Below, piece after piece: positions 1-11,137 of a stretch of DNA of 64,000 bases. Under the pieces are notes generated by a model. The model was not told the DNA's origin. It saw only the letters and a program-made list of their open reading frames with translations, and did not search any database. Numbering within the stretch: the first letter of the stretch is position 1; each line of letters starts with the position of its first letter. The translations under genes were made by a program, and so were the position numbers. This DNA is from Rapana venosa (Eukaryota > Mollusca > Gastropoda > Neogastropoda > Muricidae), in NCBI GenBank assembly GCA_028751875.1, contig CM054134.1, positions 72,069,606-72,133,605 of the forward strand, given 5' to 3'.

Positions 1-130
1 TTTTTTTCCATTCTCATGTCTGAATAAAGTCATCTGAAAGCATTCTGGATGTTGTATGTGTTCATGCATGTGTGTGTTTGTGGTATTTTGGGCACACACA
101 GAATGCACATGAACTGTTGTTCCATGTTAA

Positions 131-1247
131 CCCTAGTAGCGCTGAATATGCAGCAACAAGCCTCACTTCTATTGGCTGAATTAACATTGGCTAGCATTGT
201 TTTGGAGCAGGGTGGGCTCAAACAACCCTTGATATTGATATATAAAACTGAATTAAATGTGTTAAGCTATATATCACTGGAAAGAACAGATAATATGCTT
301 TTAAATGAGTGTAATTTTATAATAGTGTGTAGTGATTATGATTATGTAAAAAAAATCAACAAAAAATCGTGTGCGCACTACTGATCACTGTTCCATCGTC
401 AGGGCCCCGGATTGATTTTAACACGATAAGCAAAGTTCTTGCGGTGCATAAATGTCATGATTAGGTAAACACTATTTCTTGACATTAGTTTTCAAAAAAT
501 AAGGAGTTTGTATCGCTTTATCGGTCACCAAATACTCGGAAAAGTTCAGCGAAAGGATTGACGCCATCGTGACTAATCGTGACTGTCATGGTGGAATGTG
601 CAAAGTGGTGGCTTTCTATGACGAAAATACAAAGATCGCTTGATTTCATGTGATGCAAAGTATTCAGCAGCATAGCGATTTGACTCAACAACAATTATTT
701 CGAAGCCTCGTTGCGTCAAAATAAAGTAAAACAATCTGTGACGTTGAAATCGCCGAGTAGCAAAGAAGTCCATCCAGCAAAACTAGCACCGCTCGATTCA
801 GTCCGATAGCGATCGATTTTTACCAAGTTTTTCAAAAATATTCCACAATCCTTACCTCATCGTCTCTCTCATTGTTTATTTCAACCAAATCCAGCCTCTA
901 AAACTCCTCCTCGCTGTCAATATTGTAAAAAAAAAGCTCGAAAAACGCTTGAAGAAATTCTAGTGCAAACACTGGCCGCCATTTTTGTTGAAGACGATCT
1001 CCGATGGTCCAAAAAAAATTTTTTTAATACACTCTTAACCAATCAGATTCTTCGTTGCTTGTGTGTGTCAAACGACCTTCACCCCTTTCTGCGGGCCTAC
1101 AACGGCCTTAACATTCATTGGCTGACCTTTGAAAGCGAAAGTAAGCTTTCAACTATGATCACCCACGTCATCCCGGAATATTCCAGGATCCGCCACACAG
1201 CTTAGACCCACCTTTACCGGAATATTCCGGGAACCGCGCTACTAGGG
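131..1247. mobile_element. Non-autonomous piggyBac-like transposon (MITE) in LIN54 intron
   Basis: A 12-bp perfect terminal inverted repeat (CCCTAGTAGCGC at 131-142, its complement at 1236-1247) is flanked on both sides by TTAA (127-130, 1248-1251). TTAA target duplications and CCCTAG ends are the signature of piggyBac elements. The 1,117-bp interior has no transposase frame, so it would have to be mobilised in trans. Near the right end lie two copies of CCGGAATATTCC (1173-1184 and 1217-1228), the second inside a 14-bp palindrome. Orientation cannot be assigned. Confidence 0.82.
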
Positions 1248-1849
1248 TTAATGTGGAATGCATAGTTTTGACTCAAAGACCTCCTTATTCGGCAGCTCCC
1301 CCACCCCCCAAAAAAAAAGAAAAAGTCAGATTTCTTGTTTTAGAATGTCTCAAAAGAATTTGTGGCAGACATGCTCCCTCAGACATCATGCACCTCGGGC
1401 ATCGTCATTTAGATTTCACTGATCAAGATTTTATTTGAGAAAAAAAAGGATATGGCCTTATCTATTGCTTAGCCCTCTAGTATTCAAGTTGAAAGGCAGA
1501 ATTTCTGACATAACAGATGTATCCCAAGGTCTGAATCAGAAGGGGCTTTGAAGTGAACATTTGGAGACGGTCCACTGGAGTGGAAATGGCCAGAGTAGAA
1601 GCAGGAAGTTTCAGCAGTAAACGTTGATAAAAACAGTGGAAAGGGTGATTCATAAACACTTTTTAAAAGGGTTGATAAGTAACCAGCTTTTGATCAGAGA
1701 ACAACAAGCTTTGGGATTTAAAAAAAAAAGTTTTGGTGCGTCTGGCACATACATTCAGTGTTCATGTTACGTTAAAGCTTTTTACTTTTTTTTTTACACG
1801 ACTTTTATTTCCTCCCCCCAACTGTTTCAATGATATCATTGTGTCGCAG

Positions 1850-2116
1850 GTTCAGCAATCAGCCAAAACAGTGGGAGTTGGGGGACAGACAGTTCAACGA
1901 ATAATTCTTCCAGCAGCACCCACGTCCCTGTCTGTGCAGGCAGGCAGCGACACCACCATCAGCACCCCCACCTCTCTGGCACCCATCAGACCCAACCTGC
2001 AGTCCAACACCACGGGGTTGACCCAGCTGCCCCCGGGCACCACGCTGTTCACCCCCTCCACCAACATCCAGGGTCTGCAGGGCTTTGCCCTCGTGCCGGC
2101 GCAATATGTCACACAG
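1850..2116 (+). CDS. LIN54: LIN54 exon a (linker region, ends AQYVTQ)
   Basis: The acceptor is tgtcgcag before base 1850 and the donor is CAG/gtggg after 2116. The exon has 89 complete codons, phase 0 at both ends. It encodes a Ser/Thr/Pro-rich stretch with [10 protein letters not shown] and ending PAQYVTQ, which matches the vertebrate LIN54 LPPGTVLAP...PAQYVTQ region. This is the first exon I can place; earlier exons are not visible between 1 and 1849. Confidence 0.9.
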
Positions 2117-3910
2117 GTGGGAAAGTCAAGGGGGTGAGATGGCTTAAAAGTTATAAATGAAGCGTTAGTCTTGTGTGGCTGTGAATTGTTCATTTGGTGC
2201 AAATTCTTGATTAACAAAACAAAACAAAAGTGGGGGGGGAGTAAAAGGAATGAAAGATATTCACCAAGCAAAAAAAAATAGAAAAAAGGTTATTCGTATT
2301 AAAACAAAATGGGCACTAAAATTGCTTTTTTTTTTCTCCCTCTTTGTCTCTGCTAATGTGATTTTCTAGTGATCAATTGAAAGCCTGCATCAGTTCTTAA
2401 TTCTATTCATAATCTTACTTTGAATGAAGCAGTTTAGCTTATTTAGTTCTCTTATTGTGTTAACTCGGCAGCTTGTGTTTTTATGATTTTTGTTGTTTGA
2501 TATACATTGTTAGATGTTGGTTTGATTGTATTTTAGTCCCAGAGGAACTACCCGATTTAGGGACTGTACCATCAACCACCCTTCACTGTCTCGAGATGGA
2601 TGTTTTCCAAACGCCTATTTACGTAAATTCATAACCCGGTTGGATGTGAGGGAGGGTGTGTCAGGATCTGCCTGCATGTTGCAGCTGAACAAGCCGACTG
2701 TGGTGAGCAGCACCACAACACGGTCAGCGGCGGTGCAGGCTCAGACACCGCCCGCACAGGCTGTGCAGCAGAAATCAGACTACGTGCCTATTGCCAGCAA
2801 TGACCCTGCCGTCACCCATTTCACCATCCAGAGAAACAATGTCAATGGGTCAGATGCTTGTCATACGTGCGTTTCTCTCTCTCTCTCATCCGCTCTCTCT
2901 CACACTCTCTCCCCCTCCCCTCTCTCTATCTCTCCCCTCCCCCTCTCTCTCTTCCCCCTCCCCTCTCTCTCTCTCTCGCTCTCTCTCTCTTCCCCCTCCC
3001 CTCTCTCTCTCGCTCTCTCTCCCTCCCCCCCCCCTCCCCTCTCTCTCTCTCGCTCTCTCTCCCTCCCCCCCTCCCTCTTGGTTGTTGGTCAATCGGTCAT
3101 GTAAATGACCTTGATAACCCCTGATGTATCTCGATTTTATAAATTGTGGCCTAACAGCCTCCACAATTAATAGCAAGTGACTACTTTCATCTTGGCGAAA
3201 ACCGTTTCGGTGCTATTGATTCCTGATCGCTCATGAAGCATTTGTCAGTATGGTCTAATGTGAAAATTATGCCACGGTTACAGTTTTAGCATTTTGTCAG
3301 TATAGTTCGTCACATGGTGAGAATACATCTGAGGCTTGCAATAAAAGCTATTTAGTCTGGATGCAATATATTCATAATGCCCCGTCACCCAACAAAAAAC
3401 CAGCAACCAAAAAATTTTCAGTGTATTTTATGCTTTTAACATGTTTTTTGTTAGTTGCTGGGGGGGGGGGGGGGGGGGTCCATATTCAGAATCAAAAGTT
3501 TGTCCCATCAAAAGTGAATGGCTAATCTGTATGTGTTTGAGGGGTTTGTTGTTGTCACTGTTTGTAACCTTTGCTAGTATGTGTTACCATGTGGGGAGTA
3601 AAAAATATTTTAAAAAAGAAGAAAAAAAGACAAACCTCAATAAGCGTGTTGACAATTTTGAGACCTGTATTTTATAATTTCTGTTTGTCCCCTGTATCAT
3701 TCAGTAATCTGTATCCTAATTAGAGGGCAGCATAAAATAAACTTCATTGGTTTGAGTTATGTACCATTATAGTTTCGTGAGAAATGGAGCTTATCTGCTG
3801 TGTTCATTATTCAGCACTGCATATTATGGTCATATGTGTGTATCTTTTCTGTTCTTTGCCTGAGTAATAGCATTTTATCCTGTAAACATCTGCCTCATTC
3901 TCCCTCCACT

Positions 3911-3944
<34 letters not shown>

Positions 3945-6900
3945 TCTCTCTCTCATGCTTTCAAAGTTGCTTTCTATCATTCCTGACCAGATCTCCCACA
4001 ATTTGCCTTGGAGCCAAAGCTAAAAGAGAATTATAGGAGGGTAATGAAAAGATTTACAAATATGAAACCACTTGAAAAGGATTCATTCCTTTTTGCTTCC
4101 TTAATTCTGACCATTTGAGGTAGCAGACCTGTAGAGGGTAAGAAATGAAAAATCCTGCTGTGGAGTATAATTCTGTGCAACTTCCAAATACCCTTTTATG
4201 TGAAAAGTATTTGTTACAACTATTGTTCTGTAGTTGACAGGTATTTGCAGAACGTCTGTGGAATAAATCTGTAACATGTTTGTTTGATGTGCAGGACGGC
4301 TTTTGAAGCAACAGGAGCAAGACCCAGAAAACCTTGTAACTGCACTAAATCTCAGTGTTTGAAATTGTAAGTATGATAAAAGCTTCTCGTTGTCAGACAT
4401 AATTTTATGCCAATATCTGCCTTTTTGATAGGGTCCAGGGCCTTTTTTTTTTAAAGATTTCTTTTTGAACACAATAAGATTGGGAAGATAGGTATAAAAT
4501 CTGATTGATTAGTTACTAGGTATAAAATCTGATTGATTAGTTACATTAGTACCTACTTGTTTCTTGCAAATACTGGAAAATTATTTGAAAATCGCTACAG
4601 AATGCACGTAGCATAGATTTGAAATAGTAAACTGTACAGAGCTGCAAAATAGCTAAATGCAAACTTTTGATTGATGGGCTGGCCTGGGTGTTGATACAAG
4701 TACCAACAGTAGAGCTGGTTTTAAATCCTGTTTTAGTCTGTATATAGTTGCACAATGAGGTGACAGCCCCAGTATGGCCTCTGTGGTTGGAGATTGGATT
4801 GGATTGGAGATTGATTAGGTGAATCAAAAAAGTAGTAAAGTGTGTTCCCATAACCTGTGCGGTCATTGGGGGGTGAGGTATCAAAAGACTTCTCTAGGAG
4901 CCAGCATCTTGAGTACAGTGCCCATCTCTTCTCCTTCGCTACTTTATATTCCCTGTAGAGAGTAGTATACTTGTATAATTTAAACATTGTGTTAGTGAAT
5001 AAGAAGATATAAACTTTTGAATAATTGATGTGGCTATATATGAATTTTTGTGCATTGTGTGCATATTTTGTTTCAATCGAGAAGAAGAATATATTATTAA
5101 AAAAATAAAAATCAACATTCTTTCTCATGCACTGTGGAAGTGTTGCATCACTGATATGTACAGAAGGCTGTTTTTGCAGATACTGTGACTGTTTTGCTAA
5201 CGGGGAGTTCTGTCACAACTGCAACTGCAATAACTGTGCTAATAACCTGGATCATGAGGAGGAACGCTCTCGAGCCATCAAATCCTGTTTGGATAGAAAT
5301 CCCATGGCTTTTCATCCAAAAATAGGTAAGTTTCTATGATCCTTGTTCGAACTGTTAGGTCCTGGATGACTAGAAATCCTATCCCTCTTGAGCTAGTACA
5401 ACATTCTGTGCTTGTTGTGTGTGCCATCAAATTAGTTCTCAATATTTTTTTCTTTTTTTTAAATTTTAAGATAAAAGAAAATCTGAAATAAAGAAATGAT
5501 GTGGCATGGCATCAAAGGACAATTGAATGCTTATTTTGTGCATGACTTTGAATCGTCATGTACACCAAACCATCAAGTGGTACTTTGGTTCTTATAAAGA
5601 GCTGGTGATATCAAGATAGCTTTGTTTGGGTAAATGTTGAGGAAGGGAAAGGGGTAGATGGGTGGATAGAATGGGCGATAACAACATTGCTGAGTAAACA
5701 AGGAAACCATTGACAAAGCCTGAGGCTTTGGCACCCAACATAATCACAGGAATCTGGTGATCAGCCCTTCAGGAAGTTAAGAGAAACATCATTGTTATTG
5801 TCATTATCATCATTATTGCTGTTTTGTCTGGCCTCCTTATACTTCACTGATCAAGCAAGTACAACTGTATGTTCTGTTTTTAGGAAAGGGCAAAGACAAT
5901 GATGGCAATCGACGGCACAACAAAGGATGCAACTGCAAACGGTCTGGGTGCTTGAAAAACTATTGTGAATGTTATGAGGTGAGCCCTGTTACATATTTGA
6001 AACCAATTTATTTTGTTAATTAAAACAGACCTATTGCTGTTATAGCGTCATGTTGTTTTTAATTTGTCATGTTACATTTGTTCAACAACCTTAAAAATGA
6101 CAGATTCTGGTGGTTTACAAAATATCTATGAATCTCTTTACATAAATAGACTACCCTGTCATCAACTTCAGAGTCTCTCTCTTTCTCTGTGTTAACAAAA
6201 GCTGTAATTGAGTGTAGTTGCCAAGAAATTGTTTCGTTACAGTGTAGCATATAATTGAAATATTCTTTGATCAAGTACCCAGTAAATACACAAACTCTCA
6301 GTGTCTGAGACTGCTTTGCCCCCTGAGCCTCCCGACCAGGGCATGGTCCCTACACCTCACTTGGGTATAAGCAGCCTCTGAACCCTGACCTTTCAATACT
6401 GAAAAAAAGCAGGAAGAATTACCCTAGTATCAGCTGCGCTGACAGCTATTAGTGCTCAGTTGTTATTTTTTACCCTTGTCATCTTGCTGATTGCTATCGA
6501 TAACTGCTGACTTTGCAGGCTTTTCCAAAGATCAGGGAATGAAGGAGATTTGAATTGTAGTGGTGATAAGAACTCCATTGTCACAGCATGCAAAAATTGA
6601 GATTTGTTCAAGTTTTTAAATGTATGCAGAATGAAGGCCCCCATGTTATAGTTGTCTTTTCACATCGTTATTACCAATACACTTCTTTTATTATGTTTAA
6701 AAACTGGTGATCTTCATACTTGTGACCTTCATACAAAATTGATTTATGTTTGGTTTTTCCCATCTGTCACTAAGCATAAAACTTAAATGTGTTTCAGGCA
6801 AAAATCATGTGCTCCAGTTTTTGTAAATGTATTGGCTGTAAGAACTTTGAAGAGAGTTCGGAGCGAAAAACATTGATGCACTTAGCTGATGCTGCTGAAG

Positions 6901-9900
6901 TTCGGGTCCAGCAGCAGACAGCCGCCAAAACTAAACTGTCTTCCCAAATATCTGGCATTCCTTCCAAGCCTCCATCCTCTTCGGCCAGTGGGGAAAGGTG
7001 AGTTAAGTATAGAGGGAGGTGGAGTGGCTGTTTTATGGAATAGGTTCCTTGTCCTTCACAGCTTGAAACAAAGATGATGATGTGCACTTGTTGCTGCTTT
7101 CATACTTTGATAAGTAGGGGGGGGGGGGGGATAGCCTAGTGGTTAGAGCATTGCGCTCGTGATCAGACAGACAGCCTGGGATTAAGCCACCACTGAGGCA
7201 CCTATTTTAGGTTAATTTTACCATGGAGTTAACATCAGTACTGACTTCACTCCCTCAAAAGTCCTTCGAATGAGACTATAAACCAAGCCCCCGTGTGCAA
7301 ATGCGCACAGAGCATTTGCGCATACATAAAAAACCCTGTTTCGCTTTGTGGTAGAGGAGGCCATTTCATGCCAGTAGGAGCAGATAACTTTTTTTTTTAA
7401 TGCATGAACACTGGTGTTCATGTTTTGACACCATTCCTGAAGTTGGATTGTGGCTACCTTAATGGTGGGTAAAAATGGTCACAAATGCAAAATCTCACCA
7501 TTGGTGAATCTTGAAGCTCTAGCTGAGGAACAAAAAAAAAACCCAAACTTTTGATAGCTAGTTATTCATTTATTTTAAATTAGTGTATTATATTATGATT
7601 TGTAATGGTGAGGATGCTTCTTTCAGTTTTAGACTTTAACTGTACTTATATATGTGGTGTGGTGGGGGGGGGGTTGATTTTTTTTGTTGTTGTTCCTCGT
7701 CTAGAGCTCCATGGTTCACCAATGGTGATTGTGTTTGCAACTGTTTTTGCCCATCAAAACTACGTTCCAACTTCAGGAACGTCTCTTAACATGACACCAG
7801 TGTGCATGAGGATTTTAAAATTTGTCATCAGTTCTTAACGGCATGAAATGGCGTACTCTTCCTAAAGGCAGAATGGGTTTTAACATGTATGTAAGATGTT
7901 CTGCATGTGTTCATACGTGGCCCTCGGTTCATACATGGACCTCAGTTTATAGTGTCATCTCAGTACTTTGAGGATGTGGGGAGTCGATACTGGTGTATAA
8001 AGTCCCCTCAGACAAATGCCTTGATGGTAGCCCCAACCTGGCCATGACATCATGACCTCAGTGCCCTAACTACCATGTGATCCTGCCCTCATTATATCTG
8101 ACATATGTAATACCAGCTTTCAGCCATGGTTGTGAACCTTATGTTAAGTATGTCTAGCTAAAGTGGGATTTGAAATGAAATCCTCCTTTTAATGTTAGTT
8201 TTTTACATGGCTGTTTGGTATCCTTGCAAAAATGTAAATTCTGATAAATTTGTGTAGTTTCTGTACGCCTTGATTAGGAGTGCTTGATAAATGGCTTGAA
8301 AGTAATGCCATAAATGGCCACTGTGTCCATTGAAATGAAAAACAATGTTATGGAGATTGTGTTAAAAAATAAAATTTTATTTCCTGGTCTTTGCATTTAG
8401 TGCTTTTATTCTCTTTCAAATGCTTAGAAACATACTGTACACAAATCCATTTAGAGCAGCTAATAGCTTATAGTGTACTCCATCACCAAACAAACATTTG
8501 TTATTTGGAAGCTGAAAAAATATTGTCAAGTATTTAGTGCTTTTGAATCAACACATGCCTGGATTGGTGAAAATAAGTATACTTTCTGATGTGACACATG
8601 TAATTGGTGTGTGCATACACCTTTGTATGTAATGTTGATCAACTAAAGCTTCAAAGACATAGTCTTCATAACAGTAATTGTTGCATATAGTGCAGTTATA
8701 TAACCCAGTATTATTTTGCATATTCTGAAGCATTTTTGGCTTTATAGAATAAAAAGCAACAGGTAGTGTCCTCCGTGTGTCCTTTACCTTTCCCATTACC
8801 AGTGAACTGTGCCTGAATTGGAACTGACTGGAAAAGGGTTTGATTTGCAGGCTGCCATTCACCCTGATAACATCAGATGTGGCAGAGGCTACCTCAGCGT
8901 GTCTACTAGCTCAGGCTGAAGAGGCAGAGAGGTTGAAAATGCCCCCGGTGGTTCAAGAGAGGATGGTCATTGAAGAGTTTGGACGCTGTCTTATGCAGAT
9001 CATCGAGTCTGCCAACAAAACAAAAGGTAACACTTGTAGATTGTATACATGTGCAGGAATACTGTTATTTATTCATGTGTCTGTTGATTTGGATGTGTGT
9101 ATTGGTGTGAAGTATAGTAAGAAAGGTGTGGAGTTTTAGATGCAGACAGTTTGTAATTATTTCTTTGTGTATTAAGGACAAAACAGTTCTAAACAGTATT
9201 GACCATGTTATACTTTAACTTGGGGGGAAGAGGGGTCTGTTTATCATTGCATTTTCTTGTGTGGTGTATTCATCATGTACATTATAAGAGAAAAGACAGC
9301 TATCTTTTAATTGATTCACCACTTTCTGCATTGTCTTTGTCAGTCAGAAACTGTGGTGAGGGAGTCGTTACATAGTTAGAAATACTAAAATGAATAGCTG
9401 CCACATTGAACGTACGCCTGCCTATTCTGATAATTAATTTATGATGTGTTTCCCTTTTTTATTTTTCCAATTTTCTTGTTGCCCTTTTCTTTTAAACTAC
9501 AGTCTGATATCAGCAGTAGTGAATTGACTTTAAAAGAACTCAACCTTACATACACATAGCAGATTCAGTTTCAGATTTCTGTCATATTCAAAGTATTGTG
9601 ATATCCCTTTTTTTTTTCTTTTTTTTTTTGAAATAGCAAGATTTTTTTTTTTAGTTTACTTTGGCAATCTGTTAACATTAATCTGGTCAAAGGAGGTTTT
9701 GCTTTGTAAGCTCATAATTTTTCAAGTGTGTAACAATTTTCAGTTAAATAAAAGCCCCTATTTGCCCTCTCTGATTAGCCGAATGTAAACAGTATGAAAG
9801 AAAAGGAAAGATTATTCAGTTAGGAGCTTGAAAGTGAAGTTTAAAAGAGTTCAACAAGCTAGAACTAAAAGTTCTTATTTGTGTAACGACTTCCAAAGGC

Positions 9901-9972
9901 CATCTTTTTACCCTGATCTTTTGTCCTTTTTTTTTCCCTCCAACAGCGGCAGGGGCAGCAGCAGACTCGTGA
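1850..9972 (+). CDS. LIN54: LIN54 orthologue, 3' eight coding exons (partial gene, N-terminus outside the window)
   Basis: Joined exons 1850-2116, 2685-2848, 4295-4366, 5180-5325, 5884-5978, 6798-6997, 8851-9026 and 9947-9972 give 1,146 bp, i.e. 381 codons plus TGA. All junctions are GT-AG and phases agree. LIN54 is the nuclear DNA-binding subunit of the MuvB core, which joins DREAM (repression of cell-cycle genes) or B-MYB (activation) and recognises CHR promoter elements. In the joined window protein, residues 1-143 are a Ser/Thr/Pro/Gln-rich linker ending in a YVPIASN stretch close to vertebrate YVSIASN. The first CXC repeat starts at about residue 154 ([19 protein letters not shown]) and the second at about 230 ([19 protein letters not shown]). 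A linker with [18 protein letters not shown] follows, then a C-terminal helical region (about 315-373). The two tyrosines known to enter the DNA minor groove correspond to residues 169 and 243, and both are present. The C-terminus (KAAGAAADS) differs from vertebrates. Upstream exons must lie before base 1. Confidence 0.96.
2117..2684 (+). other. LIN54 intron, no recognised element
   Basis: 568-bp intron between exons a and b. AT-rich with short A and T runs; I see no repeat family, RNA gene or open frame worth reporting. Confidence 0.6.
2685..2848 (+). CDS. LIN54: LIN54 exon b (linker, contains YVPIASN)
   Basis: The acceptor is atgttgcag before 2685 and the proposed donor is GG/gtcaga after 2848. 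The exon holds 54 codons plus two bases. [10 protein letters not shown] aligns with vertebrate SSYVSIASN. Both ends are less certain than in the other exons: an alternative donor after 2866 (AC/gtgcgt) has the same phase and would add six residues. A long CT microsatellite starts 25 bp past the donor. Confidence 0.78.
2875..3085. repeat. CT/CCT low-complexity microsatellite in LIN54 intron
   Basis: About 200 bp made of (CT)n and short C runs, with the longer unit CTCTCTCTCTTCCCCCTCCC recurring. Open frames through it are only compositional. It starts 25 bp after the proposed exon b donor, so length changes could affect splicing. Confidence 0.95.
3456..3478. repeat. poly-G tract in intron
   Basis: Run of about 20 G in the intron between exons b and c; nothing else recognised in the flanking 3,086-3,900 stretch. 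Confidence 0.9.
3908..3942. repeat. (CA)n microsatellite
   Basis: About 17 CA units within the intron upstream of LIN54 exon c. Confidence 0.95.
4295..4366 (+). CDS. LIN54: LIN54 exon c (start of first CXC repeat)
   Basis: The acceptor is gatgtgcag before 4295; the donor is TT/gtaagt after 4366. One base completes the previous codon, then 23 codons, then two bases. It encodes [23 protein letters not shown], the first half of CXC repeat 1. Only 72 bp. Confidence 0.94.
4367..5179 (+). other. LIN54 intron with one short interspersed repeat copy
   Basis: Intron between exons c and d. A tandem 24-bp duplication (taggtataaaatctgattga repeated at about 4491 and 4519) and one copy of the GAGGTGACAGCC repeat are visible; the rest is AT-rich and unassigned. 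Confidence 0.6.
4757..4815 (+). repeat. GAGGTGACAGCC interspersed repeat, copy 1
   Basis: Shares the GAGGTGACAGCC ... TATGGCCTCTGTGGT core and the GGATTGGATTGG end with copies at 36777 and 53482. Too short to classify; probably part of a dispersed transposable element. Confidence 0.7.
5180..5325 (+). CDS. LIN54: LIN54 exon d (second half of first CXC repeat)
   Basis: The acceptor is ctgtttttgcag before 5180; the donor is ATAG/gtaag after 5325. It encodes [19 protein letters not shown] and then the [11 protein letters not shown] linker, nearly identical to vertebrate LIN54 (RNPEAFKPKIG). The first DNA-contacting tyrosine is the first full codon. Confidence 0.97.
5326..6797 (+). other. LIN54 intron sequence either side of exon e
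   Basis: Introns 5326-5883 and 5979-6797 flank exon e (5884-5978). No recognised repeat, RNA gene or additional exon in the intronic part. Confidence 0.55.
5884..5978 (+). CDS. LIN54: LIN54 exon e (first half of second CXC repeat)
   Basis: The acceptor is ctgtttttag before 5884; the donor is GAG/gtgagc after 5978. It encodes [18 protein letters not shown] followed by [13 protein letters not shown]. The second DNA-contacting tyrosine is in NYCECY. Two bases complete the split Gly codon; ends in phase 0. Confidence 0.97.
6798..6997 (+). CDS. LIN54: LIN54 exon f (end of second CXC repeat and conserved linker)
   Basis: The acceptor is gtgtttcag before 6798; the donor is AAAG/gtgagt after 6997. 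It encodes [19 protein letters not shown] and then the [18 protein letters not shown] segment and SSQIS, nearly identical to vertebrate LIN54. The last part is a lineage-specific Ser/Pro-rich stretch. Ends two bases into a codon. Confidence 0.97.
7131..7540 (+). mobile_element. SINE-1 copy, head H2 with tail T2, in LIN54 intron
   Basis: The tRNA-like head (atagcctagtggttagagca, 7131) is followed by the shared core (TCCTTCGAATGAGACTATAA ... CATTTGCGCATAC) and by the T2 tail, which ends in the CTCACCATTGGTGAA and GAGGAAC modules and an A-rich run. It lies in the intron between exons f and g, in sense orientation, preceded by a G run. Confidence 0.85.
7690..8088 (-). mobile_element. SINE-1 copy, H2/T2, antisense in the same LIN54 intron
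   Basis: Read on the minus strand it has a degraded H2 head (right end), core and T2 tail (left end, tgttcctcgtctagagctcc). It lies only 150 bp from the sense copy at 7131-7540, making an inverted pair within one intron. Confidence 0.82.
8851..9026 (+). CDS. LIN54: LIN54 exon g (C-terminal helical region)
   Basis: The acceptor is gatttgcag before 8851; the donor is AAAAG/gtaaca after 9026. It encodes [20 protein letters not shown] and later [19 protein letters not shown], aligning with vertebrate [20 protein letters not shown] and [19 protein letters not shown]. This is the conserved C-terminal helical part thought to contact the rest of MuvB. Confidence 0.96.
9027..9946 (+). other. LIN54 last intron, no recognised element
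   Basis: AT-rich, with T runs around 9608-9655 and a pyrimidine tract before the final acceptor. No repeat family recognised. Confidence 0.6.
9947..9972 (+). CDS. LIN54: LIN54 terminal coding exon with stop
   Basis: A pyrimidine-rich tract and ccaacag acceptor precede base 9947. Two bases complete an Ala codon, then AGAAADS and TGA (9970-9972). The short Ala-rich end replaces the vertebrate SDPCAMNC tail. The phase match with exon g and the strong acceptor support it; without RNA I cannot exclude an alternative last exon. Confidence 0.85.
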
Positions 9973-11137
9973 GGAATTGGTGATGTGGAACTATGGCATC
10001 CAAGTCCTGTCTGACGGGAAGGACGACTACAATAGGGAGGGTGCCTAGTGTCCACATCCAGAACTTATTTCCCTTCCTTCACCTGGGAGGAGAACATGTA
10101 GGTGCGAACATCTGTATAGGTTCTCAAGGCAGGTGGTTGGGGGTCAGTGGCATGACATCCTATGTGAAAGACCTGTTGATCAGTGCAGTTTGACAGTGCA
10201 GGTTTGTTGCTGCTGTGGCTGACAACGTTTGTTAAAACTAATTCTTGTGCAAGACGGCTGTGATAGAGATTCCTGTTTGGAGAAACCAATCACTTCATGA
10301 AATGATAGACACACTAACAACAGCTGCAGGTGGGCTGCCAGTTGGTTTGTTTGTTGGTTTGTGGAAGGGGGGAGGGGGGCCTTTTTTTTTTATAATAACA
10401 GTTGGGGCTTTGAAATGCATCTTTGTTTTTTATAATTTTTTTTTCCTGTTCGGGATTTTAAATAGTTCATATTCAAGAGAGGGCAGGGCTAGGCAGATTG
10501 CAAGCAAGAGAAAAAAGGTTTTAGTTTTGATTTTCATACTATGATGGAATCTGACTAGATAGAATTTTAAGTTTTGGTTTTCATTCTGAAAAGGCATCTA
10601 ACTAGATTTATTCAGTTTTTGGTGGGGGTTGTTTTCACTGACTACCAGAAAATGGGATATAGGTACTCAGGAAGAGGTTGTGGAAGAGAAGGGTAGGGGA
10701 AGGGGTGAAAGGAAACAGTTGACTTGATAGAAATGTCACTCCCCTGAAGCCTAGGGTGACCACCACGAGGCAGCTATGGTAAATTTGGTGTGACAGCTCT
10801 GCTGTGCAATGGTGTTTTTGTTGTGTGCTTGTACATGTATGTTTTCTGGTTTATGTTGGCTTGTTCAGAACTGTTCTTGTAGCAGCGGCAACAACAACAG
10901 CGGCAAAAGGAAAGCAGACATCCTCTAAGTACATTTGTAGGCCCCAAGCCTGATCAAGCAAGAAAATGATTTGAGTTACTGAGGTTTTGAACTTTGACGT
11001 GTTCAGAATGTCCTTGTGAAATTACTGTAGTGAATAACATTAATTGTCCATTCACTCAGACACACGTTAATGTAATATACTCAGGTTTACTCACAAACAT
11101 GTGTATACATGAGTACATAGGGTGCATAAACATACAT
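9973..11137 (+). other. Probable LIN54 3' UTR and downstream sequence
   Basis: Starts right after the LIN54 stop. I see no clear AATAAA followed by a GT-rich site close to the stop, so the 3' end of the transcript is undefined. A (CAA/CAG)-rich stretch at about 10885-10915 and T runs are the only notable features. Confidence 0.4.

Noticed and set aside
2849..3104. LIN54 exon b reading on through the CT repeat
   Set aside because: The frame stays open only because CT repeats lack stops; the phase-matched donor at 2848 and conserved exon c show that it is intronic.
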